Shown: positions 1-5,314 of the stretch, one piece after another
Layout: every line of letters begins with the position of its first letter
Position numbering within the stretch: the first letter of the stretch is position 1
NCBI GenBank assembly: GCA_002392705.1
Contig: DGHP01000043.1
Location: 1-5,314, forward strand
DNA: 5,314 nt
Reading direction: 5' to 3'
Origin: Lachnospiraceae bacterium UBA3845
GTDB taxonomy: Bacteria; Bacillota; Clostridia; Lachnospirales; Lachnospiraceae
Translations under genes and position numbers: made by a program
Notes under the pieces: generated by a model
What the model was told of the DNA's origin: nothing
Databases searched by the model: none
What the model saw: the letters and a program-made list of their open reading frames with translations, nothing else

Positions 1-2685
1 GCGGAGGTCCGCAGGGTCCTGGATCCGGACCGGAATCTGTTGGAGGAGAACTACCGGGATGAGACGGGGGCTCTGGCAGAGGATGAGAACGGGGTCGCCG
101 TGATCCGCTACAGCTACGACACGGACGGGAATAAGATATCCGAACAGTATTACAATGCGGTGGTCGAACCGGTATGCGCTGCAAATAAAGGATATGCCTC
201 CGCCGCGTATGAATATGACGCGGAGGGCAACCAGATATCACAGTCTTTCTATGATGAGAAGGGACGTCCCGTTTTAAACGCTTCCGGCTATGGAAGAACG
301 GAATTGCAGTACGATGAGGACGGGAATGTAGTTTCCATCTCCTATCTGGATGAAGACGGAACTCCTGTCCTTCTGCAGGATGGCTACCAGCGGGTGGACT
401 ATGTATTCGATGAAGCCGGCAGAGTCACGGAGGAGCGCTATTACGGTACGGACGGCCTGCCGGCGGTGAATAAAAACGGTGTGTTCCTTGTGAAGAAGGG
501 GTATGACGGGGCCGGGAACCAGAACTATGAAGCCTATTTTGACAGCCTGGAAGAGCCGTTTTACCTGAAGGACGGTTATGCTGCCGTCAGCCGGACCTTT
601 AATGAGGAGAAGAAAAAGATCTCGGAGACTTACCTGGATGGCAGAGGATATCCTCTGGAGACGGCAAAAGGCTATGCTTCCGTTGATTTTTGTTATGATA
701 AGAACGGAAATATCACGGCTGAGACCTATCGGAACAGCCTCGGTCAGATCGGAACGAATAAAAACGGGGTATCTGTTCTGAAAAGGGTTTATGATGAAAA
801 TAAGAGGGTTGTAAAAGAAAGCTGCTGTGATGCTTCCGGACAGCCTTTTATTCCGGAGAAGATCGGCTATGCTTCGGTGAGAAAAATCTATTTTGAGAAT
901 GGAAAAGTCTGGAGAGAGCAGTATCTGGATGAAGGGGATTCTCTGGTTTCCGGCCTGAAGGGTTTTGCCGGCATAGAATACGCCTACGATCCGGAGACCG
1001 GGAATAAGATCGCGGAGTATTATCTTAATGCAGAGGGAACCCGTTTTATTCCTGAAGAACTGGGTTATGCCGGGATTCATTACCTGTATGATCAGGATGG
1101 TGAAAAGACAGGCAGCTTCCATGTTGATGAGAATGGAAAATATATGGAGCTGGTTCCGGCTGCAGGTTTCCGGCCCGAAAAGGATGAGGAGGGGCGCACC
1201 ATCGCGGAACAGTATTATGATGGCAGCGGCATGCCCGCGGAGGATCCGGAGAAGGGGTATGCCAGTGTCCGTTACAGTTATGACGAGGCCGGGAACAGGA
1301 CAGAAACCGCCTATTTTGATCTGGCGGGTCAGGCGGCGGAATATAAGGGTGCTGCCCGCAGCGTGAGAACCTATGACGATTATGGAAATGTGACAGCCGA
1401 ACGCAGCTACGATGGTTCCGGGGCCCCTGTCCTGAATGCAAAAGGCTGTGCCTGCGTCGAGAAAGCATATGATGACAGCGGAAATGCGGTCCGGGAGACA
1501 TTTCTTGATGCAGACGGAAACAGAATGAGCGCGGACGGCTATTCACAGACGCTGAAGATGTATGATGAAGACGGAAACGTGATCCTTCAGTCCTATTATG
1601 ATGAGGATGGAAATCCCGTTACTCTGGCAAAAGGATACAGCGCTGTGCGGAAATTCTTTGATTCTGAGAAGAACCCGATCCGGACGGAGTATTATGACGA
1701 GGCCGGGCAGCCGGTAGTGACGAAGGACGGCTGGGCGGTTTCTGAGAAAGTATTTGATCAGGCTGGGAATGTCCTCCTGGAGACCTGGTTTGACGCGGAA
1801 GGAGATGTCATCCCGCGGGATGGCGGCAGTGTCTCGCTCGTACGGGTCTATAATGAGCAGAAGAAGGCAGTTCAGACAAAATATGTGGATGCCTCCGGCA
1901 ATCTGGTGATGTCTGATAAGGGTTATGCTCTGCTTCGCAATGAGTATGACGAGAACGGGAATAAGGTACTGGATCTGTATTATGATGCCTCTGAGCAGCC
2001 TGTAACCCTTAAGGGCGGTTACGCCGGAATCCGTTATCTGTACAATGACCAGAAGAAGGTCCTTCGTACCGAATATCTCGATACCACCGGGAACCGGACC
2101 ATGTCCGCGAGCGGGTACGCGATCCGGGTCAATGATTATGACGCGGACGGCAATCAGATCTATGAGGCATACTATGACGCGCAGGGGCTTCCCGTTACAT
2201 TGAAGAACGGGGCGGCGTCATTAAAAAAGACTTACAACGCCGACAAGAAACAAACGTCCCTTGCCTATTACAATCTGAACGGGGAACTGGTAACCATCAC
2301 GGGCGGGTATGCGCAGCAGACCATGGATTATGATACAGAAGGCAGGCTGATCCGTCAGGCTTACTACAGTGCCTCCGGGCAGCCGGCGGCGGATAATAAT
2401 TATATCAGTGTCCAGACAAAGGAATATGAGGATGAGGGCCGGCTTGTCAGAACCCGTTATTACAGTCCGGCTGGTTCTGAAACCGCCTGCAAGGCCGGCT
2501 ATTCCGTACTGGAGCAGTACTATGATGATGCCGGGACACTTACGGGAGAGGCCTATTTTGATCCATCCGGAAACCGTGTTACTGTGAGTGGCGGCTGGTG
2601 CGGATATAATATAGAGATTCTGGGCGATGGAACGAAGATAAAACACTATTATAATGCGTCCGGAACAATCGTGAAATCTCAGTAA
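1..2685 (+). CDS. Secreted/surface tandem-repeat protein (YD-like 32-residue repeats), 5' end missing
   Basis: The frame is open from base 1 to a TAA at 2683-2685, giving 894 visible residues. The true start lies before the window; the TTG at 40 is not a credible start because homology to the downstream paralog continues upstream of it. Residues 3-31 align without gaps to residues 49-77 of that paralog (shared LLEE/VLEE and D..G turns), so about 46 codons, including a signal peptide, are probably missing. The whole chain is about 28 units of 30-34 residues: [YF]A.V...YD..GN, a short strand, YYD..G.PV, then a variable stretch ending in G. The protein is rich in Tyr, Asp, Glu and Gly and has no membrane segment. 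It ends with a degenerate Trp-containing unit and no LPXTG or charged tail. No catalytic domain is seen. The repeat recalls YD/RHS or MORN-variant repeats, but that link is inference. A role in surface binding or adhesion is plausible and unproven. Confidence 0.9.
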   Translation, partial: AEVRRVLDPDRNLLEENYRDETGALAEDENGVAVIRYSYDTDGNKISEQYYNAVVEPVCAANKGYASAAYEYDAEGNQISQSFYDEKGRPVLNASGYGRTELQYDEDGNVVSISYLDEDGTPVLLQDGYQRVDYVFDEAGRVTEERYYGTDGLPAVNKNGVFLVKKGYDGAGNQNYEAYFDSLEEPFYLKDGYAAVSRTFNEEKKKISETYLDGRGYPLETAKGYASVDFCYDKNGNITAETYRNSLGQIGTNKNGVSVLKRVYDENKRVVKESCCDASGQPFIPEKIGYASVRKIYFENGKVWREQYLDEGDSLVSGLKGFAGIEYAYDPETGNKIAEYYLNAEGTRFIPEELGYAGIHYLYDQDGEKTGSFHVDENGKYMELVPAAGFRPEKDEEGRTIAEQYYDGSGMPAEDPEKGYASVRYSYDEAGNRTETAYFDLAGQAAEYKGAARSVRTYDDYGNVTAERSYDGSGAPVLNAKGCACVEKAYDDSGNAVRETFLDADGNRMSADGYSQTLKMYDEDGNVILQSYYDEDGNPVTLAKGYSAVRKFFDSEKNPIRTEYYDEAGQPVVTKDGWAVSEKVFDQAGNVLLETWFDAEGDVIPRDGGSVSLVRVYNEQKKAVQTKYVDASGNLVMSDKGYALLRNEYDENGNKVLDLYYDASEQPVTLKGGYAGIRYLYNDQKKVLRTEYLDTTGNRTMSASGYAIRVNDYDADGNQIYEAYYDAQGLPVTLKNGAASLKKTYNADKKQTSLAYYNLNGELVTITGGYAQQTMDYDTEGRLIRQAYYSASGQPAADNNYISVQTKEYEDEGRLVRTRYYSPAGSETACKAGYSVLEQYYDDAGTLTGEAYFDPSGNRVTVSGGWCGYNIEILGDGTKIKHYYNASGTIVKSQ
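1168..1257 (+). repeat. Truncated repeat unit within the first repeat gene
   Basis: This 30-residue unit starts FRPEKDEEGRT and lacks the usual opening of aromatic-A-x-V followed by three residues and YD. It keeps the second half (EQYYDGSG) and the closing G. It follows two long 34-residue units at 964-1065 and 1066-1167, so the regular spacing is disturbed exactly here. The stretch may be a junction left by recombination between blocks, or a structural break between two domains. The reading frame is intact. Confidence 0.7.
1540..2307 (+). repeat. Regular block of eight 96-base units alternating between two subtypes
   Basis: Eight consecutive units are each exactly 32 codons. At the first turn, units starting at 1540, 1732, 1924 and 2116 carry DEDGN, DQAGN, DENGN and DADGN (type A). 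Units starting at 1636, 1828, 2020 and 2212 carry DSEKN, NEQKK, NDQKK and NADKK (type B). Three of the four A units are also followed by PVTL near their end. The pattern gives a higher-order period of 64 residues. A similar A/B order is seen earlier at 481-867 (DGAGN, NEEKK, DKNGN, DENKR). Confidence 0.85.
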
Positions 2686-2706
2686 AAGACGGTGTGCTGA
2701 CGGATG

Positions 2707-2742
2707 AAGGTCCGATCCGATGGAATCATCGGTCAGGATTTT
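2707..2742 (+). terminator. Imperfect hairpin after the first gene, possible weak terminator
   Basis: CCGATG (2717-2722) pairs perfectly with CATCGG (2727-2732) around a GAAT loop. After a 3x3 internal mismatch, AAGGTCC (2707-2713) can pair with GGATTTT (2736-2742), using two G-T pairs. The hairpin lies 22 bases after the TAA of the first repeat gene. The T run is only four bases and is itself part of the outer stem, so this is a poor intrinsic terminator by usual rules. It could be an attenuator, an RNA-processing site or chance. Confidence 0.3.
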
Positions 2743-2768
2743 AGATCTCGCTGCGCCGTTCGTATACA
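2740..2768 (+). promoter_or_regulatory. Weak sigma-A-like promoter candidate for the wall-binding gene
   Basis: TTTAGA (2740-2745) and TATACA (2763-2768) are separated by 17 bases, and each matches the -35 or -10 consensus at four of six positions. The pair sits in the only sizeable intergenic gap, about 77 bases before the ATG at 2846. The -35 box overlaps the end of the hairpin. Matches of this quality occur by chance, so this is a candidate only. Confidence 0.2.
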
Positions 2769-2831
2769 TACACGCAACATGTGTTCGGATATGTGTAAAT
2801 CGGGGTACAGGAAAACAGATAGATCAGGATT

Positions 2832-2838
2832 GGGAGGA
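2832..2838 (+). promoter_or_regulatory. Ribosome binding site deciding the start at 2846
   Basis: GGGAGGA lies seven bases before the ATG at 2846. It settles the start. The same frame is open further up, with an ATG at 2720, but that start has no purine-rich site and would place 42 extra residues in front of an obvious signal peptide. Confidence 0.85.
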
Positions 2839-2845
2839 AACGGAT

Positions 2846-4006
2846 ATGACAAGGAGAACTGGCTTTATCTTGGGGGGACTTGCGTTCGGAATGCTTTTTT
2901 CACAGACGGTATCCGCGCAGCAGGTTCATTTTAGCGGTGAAGCCTGCCCGCTGCTGATTACGGCGGATATGGAGGGAACCGTTCCCTATGCGGGAGCGGC
3001 GGGGCAGGCTGCCGCACCGGCCGAAGGAGAAACGGAAGCAGCCGGCAGCGCGGTCACTCCGGTAACGGACATGAACGTTCTGGGCCGGGCCGGGGATAAA
3101 GTAATCATCTGGATGGAGAACTCCGGAACGGGTTATGTTGCCGAAGAGGAGTTCACGGATAAACTGCCGCTTTTTGATCTTTCTTCTCTTGAGAACAGAG
3201 ACCAGACGGCTGTTCTGCGGCCAGGCTCTGACGGTGATTCGGTCAAGGCTCTTCAGGAAGCGCTGATCCGTCTTGGCTTCCTGGAAGGGACAGCGGATGG
3301 AGCCTTCGGTGCCATGTCGGAGGATGCGGTCTCCCGTTTCCAGAACAGCAGGGCTTTGCCCGCCACTGGCGAAGCGGACGCGGTGACCCAGTGGCTTCTT
3401 GCAGACGCGCTTGCTTTTGCGGAGAATCCGGAAGGGGCGGTACTGGAGCTCGCTTATCCGGCGGAAATCAATCCGGAAACGAAATTCGCGGCAATAAATG
3501 AATTGACAAATGTCGATCTGTCGGCTTTTATGTCAGCGGACTGGCGGTTTTTATATGATGCCTTTGAGGGGAGCGGAATGCTGACAAACAGCAGGCTGGC
3601 TGCAGGGTCTGTCTCCTACGAGCCAAGCCCGATGGAGCGGCTCTCCATGGAGCTTTCCTTTGCCGTGAAGGCGGAGAAAGGAGAATCGGGGCAGGTGCAT
3701 TTCTTCCCGGTTCTTCATATTGATACAAAAGGAGCCTACTGTCCCTATGTGCAGAGTGTTTCTTTCCTTTCGGGCGGCCAGAGCGCGGAGATTGGGCTGA
3801 CGGATACAGACCGTACGGTTCAGGGCGTGGAAGTACTGGAAAGCGATAATCTGGAGCTGAGCCCGGAGCTGCTTTCCTTCCTGTCGGGTCCGGAGGCTGG
3901 TTCCCTGCAGCTGCGCGTGAAAGGTCAGAATCAGTTCTATGACCTGACTCTGAGTGCGGATACGGCAGCACTGAATGAATACGCGGCAGCATGCGAGACA
4001 CTTTGA
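2846..4006 (+). CDS. Secreted peptidoglycan-binding-domain protein (386 residues)
   Basis: A Sec signal peptide is clear: MTRRTG, then a hydrophobic stretch, then TVSA|QQ with cleavage likely after residue 24. Residues 25-48 and 75-120 are unassigned. Residues 49-74 form an Ala/Glu/Gly-rich linker. Residues about 122-187 match the PG_binding_1 family closely: LRPGSDGDSVKALQEAL, LGF, DGAFG, AV..FQ, and a final T..LL. These are the standard three-helix core positions, and the fold typically targets proteins to the cell wall. Residues about 205-386 are a predicted beta-rich domain I do not recognise, ending in FYDLTLSADTA and a short helix. No hydrolase, transpeptidase or lipobox is visible, so this looks like a wall-attached non-enzymatic protein. 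The stop is 22 bases before the next gene, which suggests co-transcription with that repeat protein. A role as a wall anchor or partner for the neighbouring repeat proteins is inference. Confidence 0.92.
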   Translation: MTRRTGFILGGLAFGMLFSQTVSAQQVHFSGEACPLLITADMEGTVPYAGAAGQAAAPAEGETEAAGSAVTPVTDMNVLGRAGDKVIIWMENSGTGYVAEEEFTDKLPLFDLSSLENRDQTAVLRPGSDGDSVKALQEALIRLGFLEGTADGAFGAMSEDAVSRFQNSRALPATGEADAVTQWLLADALAFAENPEGAVLELAYPAEINPETKFAAINELTNVDLSAFMSADWRFLYDAFEGSGMLTNSRLAAGSVSYEPSPMERLSMELSFAVKAEKGESGQVHFFPVLHIDTKGAYCPYVQSVSFLSGGQSAEIGLTDTDRTVQGVEVLESDNLELSPELLSFLSGPEAGSLQLRVKGQNQFYDLTLSADTAALNEYAAACETL

Positions 4007-4016
4007 GAGCGGGAGT

Positions 4017-4022
4017 GAGGGG
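4017..4022 (+). promoter_or_regulatory. Ribosome binding site of the second repeat gene
   Basis: GAGGGG lies six bases before the ATG at 4029, in the 22-base gap after the TGA at 4004-4006. With no room for a separate promoter in the gap, translation coupling or shared transcription with the upstream gene is likely. Confidence 0.75.
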
Positions 4023-4028
4023 TAGATT

Positions 4029-5314
4029 ATGAGAAGATACCGCAGGGTCAGGGACAGTATTCTGGCGGCGTCCGCTCTGCTGTTACTGGGGAGCGGCGTC
4101 TGCCCTGTTTATGCGCAGGCAGAGTCAGCGCAGGAGAAAACAGCGCAGGCGGAGTCGGAAGCCTGTGTCCGGATCCTCCAGAGACTGGACGCGGACAAGA
4201 AGGTTCTGGAAGAGCGCTGCGTCGATGAGAACAATAAGACGGTTTGCGGACCGGACGGCTATGCCGTGGTCCGGTATGCCTATGATGAAAATGGAAAGAA
4301 GACGGAAGAATCTTATTATGACGAGGCGGAGCGGTTCCTGATCAATCCGGACGGCTATGCGCTTGCCCGCTTTGTTTATGACGAAAACGGCAAGACTGTC
4401 GAAGAAGCATATTTCAGTGAGCCTGATGTTCCGGTTCTTCTGGAGGAGAAGGGGTATGCCCGGGTGGAACGGACCTTTGACGGAGATGGTTATCAGTTGT
4501 CGGAAGCTTACTATGACCAGTACGGAAAGCCGGCGGCTGGGTCAAAGGGATATTCCTCTGTTCAGTATATAAGGGACCGGGACGGTAATGCAGTTGAGAC
4601 AAGATACTTTGACGGGAGCGGGCAGCCGCTGGAAGTGGACGGCGCGGCGCGTGTTACGGCTGATTACGACAGCGCCGGAAACGCGGTCCGCCAGTTGAAG
4701 TATAACGCGGAGGATCAGCTGGTATTAAACAGCAAGGGATATGCTTTCGTTGAAAAGACCTATGATGAAGCGAAAAATGTGATCCGTGAAGTCTTCTGTG
4801 ACGCGGACGGCAATCCAATGGAAGCGGACGGCTATTCGGCGGTGGAGAAGGATTACGATCTGCAGGGGCGGGTGATCTCCCAGACATTTTTGGGCCTTTC
4901 GGACCAGCCTGTATATCTTGCAAAGGGTTACTGCTCAGTCCGGATGACTTACGAAGATCTGAAAAAACCGGTTCTTACGGAGTATCTGGATGAAAACGGC
5001 AGCCCGGTCATGACCTCAGACGGCTATGCTTTGCTGGAAGATCAGTATGACGAAAGAGGGTATATCATCAGGGAATGCTATCTGGACGGGAACGGACTGC
5101 CGGTCCTGAACGGAAAAGGTTACGCTGCTTTTTTAAGAAGCTATGATTCGGAAGGGCACCTGACAAAGGAGGCTTATCTGGACGAAGAGGACAAGCGTAC
5201 CGTACCGGAGAGCTACGGTTATTCCGCTGTGGAATACAGCTATAACGAGGAAGGGAAGAAGACCTCCGAACGTTATCTGGACGCGGAGGATTCCTATACG
5301 ACAGGTGCTTCCGG
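4029..5314 (+). CDS. Secreted tandem-repeat protein, paralog of the first gene, 3' end missing
   Basis: The frame runs from ATG 4029 to the window edge with no stop: 428 full codons plus two bases. A basic start (MRRYRRVRD) and a hydrophobic stretch (ILAASALLLLGSG) lead to VYA|QA, so signal peptidase I probably cuts after residue 29. The Cys at 25 does not fit a lipobox. Residues 30-45 are a Gln/Glu/Ala-rich linker. From residue 46 on there are 12 visible repeat units of 31-33 residues with the same pattern as in the first gene: aromatic-A-x-V, YD..GN, YYD..G.PV and a closing G. The first unit matches the first visible residues of the upstream paralog without gaps, which makes this gene a guide to the missing start of that one. 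No enzyme, sortase or membrane domain is seen in the visible part. The C-terminus and any anchor lie outside the window. Function unknown; a surface role is inferred. Confidence 0.93.
   Translation, partial: MRRYRRVRDSILAASALLLLGSGVCPVYAQAESAQEKTAQAESEACVRILQRLDADKKVLEERCVDENNKTVCGPDGYAVVRYAYDENGKKTEESYYDEAERFLINPDGYALARFVYDENGKTVEEAYFSEPDVPVLLEEKGYARVERTFDGDGYQLSEAYYDQYGKPAAGSKGYSSVQYIRDRDGNAVETRYFDGSGQPLEVDGAARVTADYDSAGNAVRQLKYNAEDQLVLNSKGYAFVEKTYDEAKNVIREVFCDADGNPMEADGYSAVEKDYDLQGRVISQTFLGLSDQPVYLAKGYCSVRMTYEDLKKPVLTEYLDENGSPVMTSDGYALLEDQYDERGYIIRECYLDGNGLPVLNGKGYAAFLRSYDSEGHLTKEAYLDEEDKRTVPESYGYSAVEYSYNEEGKKTSERYLDAEDSYTTGAS
4164..5314 (+). repeat. Protein-level tandem repeat array, at least 12 units, continuing past the edge
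   Basis: After an N-terminal unit (4164-4259), the later boundaries include 4260, 4551, 4644, 4740, 4833, 4929, 5025, 5121 and 5220. Units are 31-33 residues. Subtype alternation is partly kept: the first turns read DEAKN, DLQGR, EDLKK and DERGY in units starting at 4740, 4833, 4929 and 5025. The run of unit lengths 31-32-31-32-32-32 from 4551 to 5120 is the same as in the first gene from 1258 to 1827. Confidence 0.9.

Larger units (their letters stand above)
1..2682 (+). repeat. Protein-level tandem repeat array, about 28 units of 30-34 residues
   Basis: Unit boundaries, taken at the residue after the closing Gly, fall at 94, 193, 289, 385, 481, 577, 673, 769, 868, 964, 1066, 1168, 1258, 1351, 1447, 1540, 1636, 1732, 1828, 1924, 2020, 2116, 2212, 2308, 2401, 2500 and 2596. 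Most units are exactly 96 bases. Conserved positions are the first aromatic, a Y/F-D/N about seven residues later, a G two or three residues on, a central aromatic pair followed by D, a second turn with G, and the final G. The units are diverged in DNA as well as protein, so this is an old array under selection and not a recent slippage product. Confidence 0.93.

Noticed and set aside
274..1122. Long open frame on the minus strand (282 codons)
   Set aside because: It lies fully inside the repeat gene and reflects the repeated codon pattern. It shows no ribosome site or domain, while the plus-strand frame has clear conserved units.
1046..1546. Minus-strand open frame rich in His, Arg and Pro
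   Set aside because: Its composition is typical of an antisense shadow of Asp/Gly/Tyr-rich codons; the plus strand fully explains the region.
1540..2307. CRISPR-like or satellite DNA because of exact 96-base spacing
   Set aside because: The DNA of the units is strongly diverged and the period is a whole number of codons; the repetition is at protein level.
1..2685. RHS/YD-repeat toxin or contact-dependent weapon
   Set aside because: The YD..G turns are similar, but no RHS core, no cleavage motif, no variable toxin tail and no small immunity gene follows; the next gene is a secreted wall-binding protein.
40..2685. Choline-binding or glucan-binding cell wall repeats
   Set aside because: Some units contain YYD..G, but the paired Trp and GW positions that define those repeats are absent from nearly all units.
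2720..2845. Upstream in-frame start adding 42 residues to the wall-binding protein
   Set aside because: No ribosome site precedes it and the extension would mask the signal peptide; ATG 2846 has a strong site at the right distance.
2704..2934. Small plus-strand frame crossing the intergenic gap
   Set aside because: It overlaps the signal peptide of the wall-binding protein in another frame, has no ribosome site at its start, and the translation shows no recognisable feature.
3502..3507. TTGACA box as a promoter
   Set aside because: It lies inside the wall-binding gene with no good -10 box at the right distance, and no gene starts nearby.

Overview
The window holds three genes, all read left to right, with no sign of RNA genes, mobile elements or CRISPR. 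They are a large repeat protein cut by the left edge, a smaller secreted protein with a peptidoglycan-binding domain, and a second large repeat protein cut by the right edge. The style suggests a Gram-positive member of the Bacillota, probably class Clostridia and perhaps Lachnospiraceae: strong purine-rich ribosome binding sites, classic Sec signal peptides, moderately GC-rich DNA and a PG_binding_1-type wall-binding module. This taxonomic guess is inference; no marker gene is present.

Layout. Bases 1-2685 encode 894 residues made almost entirely of about 28 diverged repeats of 30-34 residues. Each unit follows the pattern [YF]A.V...YD..GN, then YYD..G.PV and a closing G. Bases 2686-2845 are a non-coding gap with an imperfect hairpin, a weak promoter-like pair and a good ribosome binding site. 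Bases 2846-4006 encode a 386-residue secreted protein: signal peptide, unknown N-terminal part, Ala/Glu-rich linker, peptidoglycan-binding domain, and a C-terminal domain I do not recognise. Only 22 bases separate it from the next gene, which starts at 4029 and stays open to base 5314. That gene has a signal peptide and then at least 12 units of the same repeat family.

How they may work together. Both repeat proteins look exported. Neither visible part shows a sortase motif, a membrane anchor or an enzyme domain. The gene between them encodes a probable wall-binding protein, and it is likely co-transcribed with the second repeat gene. The simplest reading is a cell-surface locus of tandem paralogous repeat proteins with a wall-associated partner. 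Function is unknown. The repeat resembles YD (RHS-type) and MORN-variant repeats in its YD..G turns, but no RHS core or toxin domain is visible.

The most notable structure is inside the repeats. In the second half of the first gene, units alternate between two subtypes, giving a 64-residue (192-base) dimer period with perfect 96-base spacing over eight units. The two paralogs also match in two different registers, which suggests growth by block duplication.
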